DNA of 64,000 nucleotides from Pseudomonas asuensis (GTDB lineage Bacteria > Pseudomonadota > Gammaproteobacteria > Pseudomonadales > Pseudomonadaceae), in assembly GCF_014646755.1 (NCBI RefSeq), contig NZ_BMNW01000001.1:788555-852554 (forward strand), read 5' to 3'. Both the position numbers and the translations under genes were made by a program. The number at the start of each line of letters is the position of its first letter. Positions within the stretch are counted from its first letter, which is position 1. Shown in pieces: positions 10,506-19,039 of the stretch. Under the pieces are notes generated by a model. The model did not search any database. It saw only the letters and a program-made list of their open reading frames with translations, and was not told the origin of the DNA.

Positions 10506-11525
10506 ATGGCCAAACGCCACCTCACTCGCCGGCAAAGCTGGCGTATCGAAAAGATTCAGACCGAACGCGCGGCTCGCGCCGAGCGCCGGGAGTCCCGGTT
10601 GATCGAAGAGCTTGAGGGTGGCGACTTGGGCCCAGAGCTGACAGGCCGGATTATCGCCCACTTTGGCGTACAGGTAGACGTAGAAGGCGAAGACGGCCAG
10701 GCTCAACGTTGCCACTTGAGAGCGAATCTGCCGGTCCTGGTAACAGGAGACCGCGTCGTCTGGCGTGCAGGCAACCAGGGCATCGGCGTTATCGTTGCCC
10801 AATTGCCACGTACGTCTGAACTGTGCCGTCCTGATGCGCGTGGCATCTTGAAGCCGGTAGCCGCCAACGTTGATCGGCTGGTCATCGTATTTGCGCCACT
10901 TCCTGAACCTCACAGCAACCTGATCGATCGTTATCTGGTGGCGGCCGAGCATGCCGGCATTCAGCCGATCCTGCTTTTGAATAAGGCCGACCTGATCGAT
11001 GACAGCAATGCCGAGCGGATGGATAGCCTGCTGAGTATTTATAACAACCTGGGATATCCATTACTGGAAGTCTCAGCCTTGAATGGCCTGAGCCTGGATA
11101 GGCTGAAAGAGACGCTGGATGGGCATATCAGTGTATTCGTAGGGCAATCCGGCGTAGGTAAATCATCTCTGGTCAATGCCCTGCTACCAGGTGTGGATAC
11201 ACGCGTCGGAGCACTGTCCGAGGTAACGGGTAAAGGGACTCACACAACAACTACGGCCCGTTTATTCCACTTCCCCGGTGGTGGTGATCTTATCGATTCA
11301 CCCGGTATCCGTGAGTTCGGCCTGGGTCATGTAAGCCGGCACGATGTAGAGGCTGGTTTTATCGAGTTTGCCGATCTTATCGGGCATTGCCGCTTCCGCG
11401 ACTGCAAGCACGACCGTGAACCAGGCTGCGCATTTCTAGCGGCACAGGAGGCTGGCCGAATTCATCCCCAGCGCATTGCCAGTTATCGGCATATCATCGC
11501 CAGTCTGCCCGAACCTGAGTACTAG
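10506..11525 (+). CDS. rsgA: Ribosome small-subunit GTPase RsgA
   Basis: RsgA is a circularly permuted GTPase that checks late 30S assembly. The 339-residue protein has an OB-fold N-terminus, then the permuted G motifs in the order NKAD (G4), GQSGVGKSS (G1) and DSPGIREFG (G3), and a C-terminal zinc knuckle with C, C, H and C in the [14 protein letters not shown] stretch. The start is ATG 10506-10508, giving [13 protein letters not shown] as in the family and exactly the P. aeruginosa length; the 33-residue upstream extension is not conserved. It converges with motB. Confidence 0.97.
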   Translation: MAKRHLTRRQSWRIEKIQTERAARAERRESRLIEELEGGDLGPELTGRIIAHFGVQVDVEGEDGQAQRCHLRANLPVLVTGDRVVWRAGNQGIGVIVAQLPRTSELCRPDARGILKPVAANVDRLVIVFAPLPEPHSNLIDRYLVAAEHAGIQPILLLNKADLIDDSNAERMDSLLSIYNNLGYPLLEVSALNGLSLDRLKETLDGHISVFVGQSGVGKSSLVNALLPGVDTRVGALSEVTGKGTHTTTTARLFHFPGGGDLIDSPGIREFGLGHVSRHDVEAGFIEFADLIGHCRFRDCKHDREPGCAFLAAQEAGRIHPQRIASYRHIIASLPEPEY

Positions 11526-11535
11526 GTCCGGGCAG
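11505..11535. terminator. Hairpin at rsgA/motB convergence
   Basis: CTGCCCGAACCT at 11505-11516 pairs, with one mismatch, with AGGTCCGGGCAG at 11524-11535. It spans the rsgA stop and lies between two convergent genes. There is no clear T-run on either side, so its role as a terminator is inferred from position. Confidence 0.4.
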
Positions 11536-11548
11536 GTAGCCTTTATCG

Positions 11549-12658
11549 TTACGGCTTGGGCGGTGGGCTCATTTGCAGGGCACCGTCGTCGAAGGCATTG
11601 ATTTCCTTCTTCAGATCAATTCCCTTAAGCGGGTTGGCCAAGTTGCTCGTGGCCTTCACGCTGCCGGGCGCATCGGTCGAGGCGCCCTTATCGCTGCCAG
11701 CAGGGGCATTGCCTGGGGTTGCAGGCGGCTGATCCTCTGCTTTACCAGCATTATCACCTTCGATGGCCTTCTGAGCCTTCTTGGTCAGGACAACAATGTC
11801 GATACGGCGGTTGACCGGATCGAGCGGGTCCTTGCGGTCGAACAGCGCCGATGAGGCATAACCCACCACACGTGCTACCTGATCCTCAGGATAACTACCT
11901 GCTATCAGGGCCCGACGTGCTGCGTTGGCACGCGCCGCCGACAATTCCCAGTTACCGTAATAACCTTTTCCTACGAACGGCTTGGCATCGGTATGACCGC
12001 TCACACTGATCTTGTTTGGTACTTCCTTGATCGTATCCGCCATGGCCAGCAGGATATTCTCGAAGTACATTTTCAGCTCAGCGCTGCCTGAGTCAAACAT
12101 TGGGCGGTTTTCCGCATCAACAATCTGAATACGCAGACCGTCCTGAGTGATTTCCAGCAGAATCTGATCCTTGAAGCGCTGCAAATCCGGATTTTCGTTG
12201 ATCTTGTTTTGCAATTCTTGCAGGAGCAGTTGCAGACGTTCCTTATCGATTTTCTCCGCAATGTTCTCAGCCTGTTCGGCATTTATACCGCCTGCATCCG
12301 CAGGGCTGGGTTTAGTGGTCTGGTCGATCTGCTCTTCGTCTGAGCTATCAGGTGAATCCGGCGTTTGAGGATCATTTTCCATCGTCGGGTTCAGCGTCTG
12401 ATTGGGGGACGCCGTTGGCGTACCACCCAGGTCGATTACATAAGGACTCCCACTTTCGGTAAACCCGATCGGGTCCTGAAAGTAACCGGAAATGGCGATC
12501 CGCTGCTCGGGTGTGGTTGAAATCAACAGCCACATCACCAGGAAGAACGCCATCAGGGCCGTCATGAAGTCAGCGAAGGCGATTTTCCAGGCGCCGCCAT
12601 GGTGCCCGCCCTCAATCTTCTTGACGCGCTTTACGATAATAGGCTGGTTGTTATCCAT
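11549..12658 (-). CDS. motB: Flagellar motor stator protein MotB
   Basis: MotB anchors the stator ring to peptidoglycan and carries the ion-binding aspartate. One transmembrane helix follows a short cytoplasmic tail. The critical aspartate is D30 in AFADFMTALMAFFLVMWL. A plug-like and disordered acidic region (about 60-150) leads to the OmpA-like peptidoglycan-binding domain (VSGHTDAKPF, ELSAARA, NRRIDIVV). The 369-residue length and the extended C-terminal tail fit the Pseudomonas MotAB pair. It is 12 bp downstream of motA. Confidence 0.96.
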   Translation of the reverse strand: MDNNQPIIVKRVKKIEGGHHGGAWKIAFADFMTALMAFFLVMWLLISTTPEQRIAISGYFQDPIGFTESGSPYVIDLGGTPTASPNQTLNPTMENDPQTPDSPDSSDEEQIDQTTKPSPADAGGINAEQAENIAEKIDKERLQLLLQELQNKINENPDLQRFKDQILLEITQDGLRIQIVDAENRPMFDSGSAELKMYFENILLAMADTIKEVPNKISVSGHTDAKPFVGKGYYGNWELSAARANAARRALIAGSYPEDQVARVVGYASSALFDRKDPLDPVNRRIDIVVLTKKAQKAIEGDNAGKAEDQPPATPGNAPAGSDKGASTDAPGSVKATSNLANPLKGIDLKKEINAFDDGALQMSPPPKP

Positions 12659-12670
12659 GACGGCTTAACC

Positions 12671-13522
12671 TCACGCGCCGCGCATGGCTTGCTCAAGCTC
12701 GATAAAGCTTGGGCGATGTGCGGGGTACAGAACTTTACGACCGAACTCGACGGCCACGGTTGGCGGCATGCCGGATGCGGAGGCAACCAGAGTAGCCTTG
12801 ATGGACTCAAGAACGTTGAGCTCTTCTTTGGCATCATGCTCAAGCGAGGCCGCCAGTGGTGCAAAGAATCCGTAGGACGCTAGAATCCCCAGAAAGGTAC
12901 CTACCAGAGCCGTACCAACGCTTGCACCAATCTTGATGGTATCCCCTTCAGCCAACAGGCCCATGGTAATTACGATACCCAGTACCGCCGCCACGATACC
13001 CATGGCAGGCATACCGTCGGCAATCTTGGCTACGGCGTGGGCAGGATGCTCCAGGTCAGCCTTGGTGCTGTTCAGCTCCATGTCGAACAGGCCTTCCAGC
13101 TCATGCGGCGCCATGTTGCCAGACGACATCAGGCGCAGATAATCAGTTATAAATGCTGTCATCCGCGCATCCTTGAGGATGGCTGGGTATTTGCTGAAAA
13201 TGGGGCTTTCGTTAGGCTCTTCGATATCGCCTTCGATAGACATCATGCCTTCGCGACGGCTCTTATTGAGGATCTCATAGAGCAGCTTGAGCACATCCAG
13301 GTAGTACGCATGAGTGAAGCGATGACCAAACATGGACAAGGACTTCTTGAACACGACCTTGAAGGTACTTCCCGAGTTGGCCTGCAGGAAAGCACCCAGC
13401 GAAGCGCCACCAATCGTCAGTACTTCATAAGGATGCACAAGGGCCATGATATTTCCGCCCGACAGTACGAAGCCTGCGAGTATGCTACCGATGACAACGA
13501 TAATGCCGATGATCTTGACCAT
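12671..13522 (-). CDS. motA: Flagellar motor stator protein MotA
   Basis: MotA forms the pentameric ring of the stator and drives rotor movement. The 283-residue product has four transmembrane helices (two near the N-terminus, two around residues 165-225) and the cytoplasmic loop with NKSRREGMMSIE and FAKYP-like FSKYPAIL motifs. ATG 13520-13522 is chosen because 283 residues is the P. aeruginosa length; a TTG three codons earlier is possible. It is followed by motB in one operon. Pseudomonads usually carry a second stator, MotCD, elsewhere. Confidence 0.96.
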   Translation of the reverse strand: MVKIIGIIVVIGSILAGFVLSGGNIMALVHPYEVLTIGGASLGAFLQANSGSTFKVVFKKSLSMFGHRFTHAYYLDVLKLLYEILNKSRREGMMSIEGDIEEPNESPIFSKYPAILKDARMTAFITDYLRLMSSGNMAPHELEGLFDMELNSTKADLEHPAHAVAKIADGMPAMGIVAAVLGIVITMGLLAEGDTIKIGASVGTALVGTFLGILASYGFFAPLAASLEHDAKEELNVLESIKATLVASASGMPPTVAVEFGRKVLYPAHRPSFIELEQAMRGA

Positions 13523-13636
13523 GATTTTCAAACACTTCTAGTTAAACAGGGGCCCACAAAGAGGCTGCTGATTTAGTTATCGGATAATCTGCGCCAGACT
13601 GTAGGTATTTCTGTAAGCCATTCATGCGAGCCTCCT

Positions 13637-15184
13637 ATGTCCGCCACTACCGCTCGTCCCAACACGCTCGACGCCTGGCTGAAAAAGCTGGAAAGCGTAC
13701 GTTTATCCATACCCACTGAAGTCAAGGAGGATGTCCGCCGGGCGCTGGCCAATGGCAACAAGACGATTCCTGAAATTGCAGAAGCAGCGCTTCAGTCGCC
13801 CATCCTTTCGCTGGTGCTGCTCAGAGAGTCCAACCGCAGCCAGCTTGGCCGGGAGAATCCAGCAGTTTCCCTGGAGGTGGCCCTGAACCGTCTAGGACTG
13901 GGCCCCGCCGAGTACCTGCTATCGGCACTTCCGTCGGAATCTAAAGAGAAATACTCGCCGGCGCTCTCACAGCTCCTGCTGATTAGCGAGCACGCCATGG
14001 CGCAAGCCAATGGTCTCTTCGGCAATACCCTGGCTCGCCTGCGCCAGGAGGTTCGCCTCTCTACGCTGCTGTTCCTGGCGCCCGTATGGCCACTGGTTCA
14101 GGCCTATCCAGAACTATGGGAGGAGTGGGAACAACGTGTCCTGGGTAATAACGAGCCCGCCATCAAGGTTGAGCAGGAGCTGCTTGGCGTACCGCTTTTG
14201 GACTTGTGCCTGACGCTGGCCGAACGCTGGAGCCTGCCTGCGTGGGTCGTAGATGGGTATCGCCTGTTGGTAAAAGACCGCCGCCGCCTGGTCAAGGCGC
14301 TACATATCGCTCATAACGATGCTCATCCGCTTCAACAGCAGCAACGCCTGGATGAGGACTTACCGCTACGCCGATGGCTCACGCAACCCGGCAACACGAT
14401 TCTGCTGGCCAACGGTCTGGCTGTCGCTTCGCACCAAAGCTGGAGCAACCCTCATATCCTTCGTTGGCAGCGCTTGGTTGGCCTCTACATGCACGAGTCG
14501 CTGGACCATACCCAGCAAATCACGCATCAGGCTGCGGCGCAGCATGCCCGCCAGCAATTCATTCCAGGCCTGTGGCATCCCGCTGAAGCCCTGATCTGGC
14601 CTTGGAATGCCAGACGCCTGCGGCCGAACCAAAAGACTACGCCTGATACTGAGGCAGCGAATAAACGCCAGCCAGCAGACGATGGATTAAATGCCTGGCG
14701 CAGACATTGCGCCGAGCTGGTCAAAACCCCCACTCCATTTACCAATGGCATCCAGCTGACTGCTTGCGCCAGGGATGCACTGGCCGCCTGCGGTTTGTCG
14801 CGCCTGATCCTGCTGACACTGGATGCTGACCAGGCACTGCTCATATCTCAAGGCATTCATGGTTTGCCGGAAGCAGCTAAAGGACTTCAACTGCCTATCA
14901 ATAACCACCCTCTGCTGCGCAAGTTAATGAGCGATCCCGCGCAGCTTCGCATTACTCCGGAAAACAGTGCGCAGTTTCGCCCTCACCTGCCCGGCAACCT
15001 GCAGGCATTGTTTCCTCATTCGCACATGGTGCTTCGCTCGATTGGCAGCAAAGGGCGCGTGTCTATGCTGGTCATTATCGACAAGGGAGGCGAGCCATTT
15101 TCCGAGCAGGATCAGCAGGCTATCAACAAGACCGTGACCTGCATCGAGCGCGGCGTGGCGAGCTACGCCCAACGCCTCACATGA
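13637..15184 (+). CDS. HDOD-domain protein
   Basis: A 515-residue cytoplasmic protein with an HDOD domain over about residues 20-260 (PTEVKEDVRRALANG; IPEIAEAALQSPILSLVLL), a catalytically dead HD-phosphohydrolase relative common in signalling proteins. The C-terminal 150 residues resemble a GAF-like fold (ARDALAACGLSRLILLTLDADQALLI), which is an inference from hydrophobic pattern only. It corresponds by position to PA4955, between motA and rhdA. The neighbours FimX, PilZ and MotAB suggest a role in motility or c-di-GMP signalling, but nothing in the sequence proves it. Confidence 0.85.
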   Translation: MSATTARPNTLDAWLKKLESVRLSIPTEVKEDVRRALANGNKTIPEIAEAALQSPILSLVLLRESNRSQLGRENPAVSLEVALNRLGLGPAEYLLSALPSESKEKYSPALSQLLLISEHAMAQANGLFGNTLARLRQEVRLSTLLFLAPVWPLVQAYPELWEEWEQRVLGNNEPAIKVEQELLGVPLLDLCLTLAERWSLPAWVVDGYRLLVKDRRRLVKALHIAHNDAHPLQQQQRLDEDLPLRRWLTQPGNTILLANGLAVASHQSWSNPHILRWQRLVGLYMHESLDHTQQITHQAAAQHARQQFIPGLWHPAEALIWPWNARRLRPNQKTTPDTEAANKRQPADDGLNAWRRHCAELVKTPTPFTNGIQLTACARDALAACGLSRLILLTLDADQALLISQGIHGLPEAAKGLQLPINNHPLLRKLMSDPAQLRITPENSAQFRPHLPGNLQALFPHSHMVLRSIGSKGRVSMLVIIDKGGEPFSEQDQQAINKTVTCIERGVASYAQRLT

Positions 15185-15226
15185 TCACTACAATCGAACA
15201 CATGATTTCAGACTGGATGACCTGAT

Positions 15227-16039
15227 ATGTCCTTTACAGACCTGCCGCTCGTAATTGAGCCTGCCGACCTTGCTGCCCGCCTCGATGCGCCGGAGCTGAT
15301 CCTGGTCGATCTATCCAGCGCTGCTCACTATGCCGAGGGGCATGTGCCCGGCGCTCACTTCGTTGCGCCGCAACGTACGCAGCTGGGCAAGCCTCCGGCT
15401 CCAGGCCTTCTGCCTGAAAAAACCGACCTCGAAATGCTATTCAGTGAATTAGGGCATCGTCCAGAAGCGGTGTATGTCGTTTACGACGATGAGGGCGGGG
15501 GTTGGGCAGGACGTTTCATCTGGTTGCTGGATGTGATCGGCCATCACCGCTACCATTACCTCAACGGTGGCCGTCACGCTTGGATCGAAGCGGGCCTACC
15601 CATGACGCAGGATACGCCCCCTCCGGCGGATGCTCCTGTCGAGCTTACGCTGCATGAGGAACCCACTGCGACGCGTGAGTACCTACAGAGCCGCCTGGGC
15701 GCCGAAGACCTAGCCATCTGGGATGCGCGCGGACCACAAGAATACCGGGGTGAAAAAGTCCTGGCTGCCAAAGGGGGACATATTCCTGGGGCCATCAATT
15801 TCGAGTGGACGGCAGGCATGGACCCGGCACGTGGCCTACGTATTCGCAGTGATATTGCCGAGACGCTGAAGGCCTTAGGCATCACGCCGGACAAGGAGGT
15901 GATTACTCATTGTCAGACACATCACCGTTCAGGTTTTACCTACCTGGTCGCAAAAGCGCTGGGCTACCCTCGAATCAAAGGTTATGCCGGTTCCTGGGGC
16001 GAATGGGGAAATCATCCGGATACACCGGTCGAACGTTGA
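15227..16039 (+). CDS. rhdA: Thiosulfate sulfurtransferase (rhodanese) RhdA
   Basis: Two tandem rhodanese domains in 270 residues. The N-terminal one is inactive and the C-terminal one carries the catalytic cysteine in HCQTHHRSG. This loop is characteristic of the Azotobacter and Pseudomonas RhdA enzymes and differs from the CRKGVT loop of the vertebrate enzyme. It transfers sulfane sulfur from thiosulfate to cyanide or to protein acceptors and helps protect [Fe-S] enzymes. A strong terminator follows at 16086, so it is probably transcribed separately from psd. Confidence 0.95.
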   Translation: MSFTDLPLVIEPADLAARLDAPELILVDLSSAAHYAEGHVPGAHFVAPQRTQLGKPPAPGLLPEKTDLEMLFSELGHRPEAVYVVYDDEGGGWAGRFIWLLDVIGHHRYHYLNGGRHAWIEAGLPMTQDTPPPADAPVELTLHEEPTATREYLQSRLGAEDLAIWDARGPQEYRGEKVLAAKGGHIPGAINFEWTAGMDPARGLRIRSDIAETLKALGITPDKEVITHCQTHHRSGFTYLVAKALGYPRIKGYAGSWGEWGNHPDTPVER

Positions 16040-16085
16040 TAGCGAGTTTCCAGCCACGAGTAGAATGGCTGTACAATAAAAGGAG

Positions 16086-16116
16086 AACCGGATCACGGCA
16101 ATCTGATCCGGTTTTT
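16086..16116 (+). terminator. Rho-independent terminator after rhdA
   Basis: AACCGGATCA (16086-16095) pairs perfectly with TGATCCGGTT (16104-16113) across an eight-base loop, and five T's run through the end of the stem. Confidence 0.9.
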
Positions 16117-16183
16117 CCTGTTCTGCCTTGTCTGGCCTCGCCTGCGGGTTCACGCTTCACCTATTGCCGCTCAAGGACACACC

Positions 16184-17083
16184 ATGAATTTGAAAGACCG
16201 CCTGTTCATTCTTAGCCAGCACGTATTGCCCCATCACTTCCTGTCACGGTTGATTGGCGGCTTTGCTGAGTGCCGGATGCCCTGGTTCAAGAATGCCCTG
16301 ACGGCATGGTTTGCCCGTCGCTATGACGTGGACATGCGCCAGGCCGAGGTTGAAGACCTGACAGCATACGAAAACTTCAACGCATTCTTCACTCGCAGTC
16401 TAAAGCCAGGTGCACGTCCGCTACCGGAAGATCCCATGGCCATTGTCAGCCCTAGCGACGGTGAAGTCAGTCAGATCGGCCAGGTTGAGCATGGCCGTAT
16501 TTTTCAGGCCAAAGGGCATAGCTATAGCCTGCTGGAACTTGTGGGGGGCGATGCAGAGCGCGCTGCGCCGTTCATGGGCGGATCATTTGCGACGATCTAT
16601 CTATCGCCCAAGGATTACCACCGTGTTCATATGCCAATTGCCGGTACGCTGAAGGAAATGGTGTATGTGCCTGGGCGAATCTTCTCGGTTAATCACCTGA
16701 CAGCCGAGAATGTTCCCGAACTGTTTGCCCGCAATGAGCGTGTGGTCTGCACCTTTGATACCGAGCGCGGCCCCATGGCCATGATTCTGGTCGGGGCAAT
16801 GATTGTGGCCAGTATCGAAACGGTCTGGGCAGGTATGGTCACTCCGCCCAAGCGCATGCTGAAAACAACCCGTTACGATGAGGCCGCGCGTGCGCCCATT
16901 CGTCTGGAAAAAGGCGAAGAAATGGGCCGTTTCAAGCTGGGCTCAACGGTTATTGTCTTGTTTGGCCCTGATCAAGTGAGCTGGGCTCAGGAGCTAGGCG
17001 CCTTTAGCACGGTCAATATGGGGCAGCAGATTGCCTCGCCCAAGGTCGTTGATGTTATTGAGCCCCTGCTAGGAGACGTCTGA
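16184..17083 (+). CDS. psd: Phosphatidylserine decarboxylase proenzyme
   Basis: Psd makes phosphatidylethanolamine from phosphatidylserine at the inner membrane. The 299-residue proenzyme has the motifs [18 protein letters not shown] and PGRIFSVN of family I, and the self-cleavage site LGST, with the pyruvoyl serine at about residue 254. Cleavage would leave a 46-residue alpha chain. It is slightly longer than the usual roughly 289 residues. It lies between rhdA and the PilZ-like gene, as in P. aeruginosa. Confidence 0.96.
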   Translation: MNLKDRLFILSQHVLPHHFLSRLIGGFAECRMPWFKNALTAWFARRYDVDMRQAEVEDLTAYENFNAFFTRSLKPGARPLPEDPMAIVSPSDGEVSQIGQVEHGRIFQAKGHSYSLLELVGGDAERAAPFMGGSFATIYLSPKDYHRVHMPIAGTLKEMVYVPGRIFSVNHLTAENVPELFARNERVVCTFDTERGPMAMILVGAMIVASIETVWAGMVTPPKRMLKTTRYDEAARAPIRLEKGEEMGRFKLGSTVIVLFGPDQVSWAQELGAFSTVNMGQQIASPKVVDVIEPLLGDV

Positions 17084-17186
17084 TCTCTGCGACATAGAGG
17101 CGCCGGTCCGAGACATCTGGCGTCCAGTAGTTGAATAGCGGGGATAATGACTGTTATCGCCGCTCAGTCTGGAGAACCGACAGTCA

Positions 17187-18983
17187 ATGGATAGTAAAGG
17201 CCCTCAGCAGTTGCTGCGGGTACCGATGCCCACACAGCGGAACCTTACGTTCTGCGAAGCTAGCCTAGCCGGATTGAAGGGCTGGCTAGATCAATTGCCG
17301 CGAGCCAAGCTCGGGGAAGTGGCGCGTCTGCTGTACCAGGGAATGCTGGAAATCAACCAGTTGATCCAGCCGAACGATCAACGCTTGCGTATGCTTGAAC
17401 TGCTACGGCCTGAGGTGAATCGGGTATGTACCATGCTCGAGCGCCACGTGCTGGATCAGCCTATCGTGCTGGACGAACGCTCACGCAAGGTAGCCAACCT
17501 CTGCCAGGCGCTGCAAAACCATATGGCGGCAGGCTACAAGCTGGTTGTGGTTGACGAGGTCAATATCCCCTCTCGGGAGCGGGCAAGCCTGCTGCCGCTG
17601 GCTCTCCAGCGCGCCATGAAAAGCCTTTATGGCCCGTTGATTCGCGCCGCCCAATTGTATACCCCGGCGGCTGATCATTTATGGCTTGAGCTGCACCAGC
17701 TCTACCAGATCACCCTACGGCTTAACCTGCAAGGTCAGCGCGTACGTGATGACCTGCTGACACGACCCGACGGCCAAAGCCTGCAGGAAGCCTATGCCGT
17801 ACCGCTGCTCTTTGGAGCCGCTCGTTGCAATCAGATGCGGCAGCGACAGATCGCTCAGTTAGTTGAATATCTTGATCAATGGGCAAATCTTGTGCAGATC
17901 AAGCCCGCTGATCAGCCTGGAGTATTGTTTGTAGTCGCACCGCAGATCGATGCACCGCCGCGCTATCGTACCCTGCTTAAGGAAGCCAGCCTGAGCGGTC
18001 TGCTGGGTCTATCGACACAGACGCTGGTTAGCCAGATTTCCGACTATTTGGCGCTGCCACCGGAAGAACGCAGCCGCGCACGGTTGCCGGCTCAGCCGGA
18101 TATCAGCACCGACCTGCTGCAGCATTTGCGAGCCGCCTGGGGTCAGGAGTCTGATCGGGCTTTTCAGCGTACGCCAGGACAAGGACGCCTGGAAATCTGC
18201 ATCGGCATGAGCGCATTGCATTATCACCTCTCGGGCCGTATAGCCTTTGCCCAAACGCTTAACCTGCCGGAACCACCCAGTACCAAGCCGGATTTTGCGC
18301 CCGCGGAGAAGACACCCGATGTCTGGTCGATGGCCTTTGACGCTGAACACAACCCAAGTCAGACCGCGCATGAGGAAATCCATTACGATCTGCCCATGGA
18401 GGCCAAGAGCGAGCAAGGCGAACTGGATAAAGCCTATCCGCTCTTCTCACTGCCTATCGTCAATCACAGCCCTGGCGGTTACTGCGTCAGCTGGCCTGGT
18501 GAAGTGCCTGATCAGTTGCAGGCTGGCGAAGTAGTGGGACTGCGAGGGCTGAACGAACACAGCTGGGGTATCGCTGCGATTCGCTGGATACGACAAGTCC
18601 CTGGTAGCGGCACCCAGATGGGTATCGAGTTACTGGCACCTACGGCTCGCCCTTGCGGATTGCAGCTGCTTCGCAAGACTGAGCAACATAGCCAGTACTT
18701 AAGGGGCCTCTTGCTTCCAGAAATAAAAGCTATCGACCAGTCCCCCTCGCTCATCGCTCCACGCTTGCCCTTTCAGGAAGGCAGCAAGATTCAGATCAAC
18801 CAAAAAGGTGTTGAGCAACAAGGCATGCTTACAAGGCGTCAAAATGCTACCGTTAGCTTTAGCGTCTTCGAGTATCGTCTGCTGGAACAGGCAAGACCGA
18901 CGCCAGAGCCACCCAGGCCGGGAAGCCAGGGGCCGACCTCTAATGCAGAGGACGATTTTGACTCCTTATGGAAGTCTCTGTAG
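17187..18983 (+). CDS. PilZ-like domain protein upstream of fimX
   Basis: A 598-residue soluble protein without a signal peptide. Most of it is helical and not assigned to a family I can name. The segment from about residue 415 to 490 (FSLPIVNHSPGGYCVSW; GEVVGLRG; WGIAAIRWIRQVPGSGTQMGIELL) has the strand pattern of a PilZ domain, but I do not see a clean RxxxR c-di-GMP motif. It matches PA4958 by position. Placed 56 bp before fimX, it may work with FimX in c-di-GMP control of type IV pili, which is inference from neighbourhood. Confidence 0.8.
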   Translation: MDSKGPQQLLRVPMPTQRNLTFCEASLAGLKGWLDQLPRAKLGEVARLLYQGMLEINQLIQPNDQRLRMLELLRPEVNRVCTMLERHVLDQPIVLDERSRKVANLCQALQNHMAAGYKLVVVDEVNIPSRERASLLPLALQRAMKSLYGPLIRAAQLYTPAADHLWLELHQLYQITLRLNLQGQRVRDDLLTRPDGQSLQEAYAVPLLFGAARCNQMRQRQIAQLVEYLDQWANLVQIKPADQPGVLFVVAPQIDAPPRYRTLLKEASLSGLLGLSTQTLVSQISDYLALPPEERSRARLPAQPDISTDLLQHLRAAWGQESDRAFQRTPGQGRLEICIGMSALHYHLSGRIAFAQTLNLPEPPSTKPDFAPAEKTPDVWSMAFDAEHNPSQTAHEEIHYDLPMEAKSEQGELDKAYPLFSLPIVNHSPGGYCVSWPGEVPDQLQAGEVVGLRGLNEHSWGIAAIRWIRQVPGSGTQMGIELLAPTARPCGLQLLRKTEQHSQYLRGLLLPEIKAIDQSPSLIAPRLPFQEGSKIQINQKGVEQQGMLTRRQNATVSFSVFEYRLLEQARPTPEPPRPGSQGPTSNAEDDFDSLWKSL

Positions 18984-19039
18984 ATTCCTGCCTCTTCTAT
19001 TATTAACCGCTTTAACTGTCCGGGTTCATATGTAGACCT

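Noticed and set aside
11573..11854. Plus-strand reading opposite the end of motB
   Set aside because: It is a shadow of the motB C-terminal region, where the conserved OmpA-like frame runs on the minus strand.
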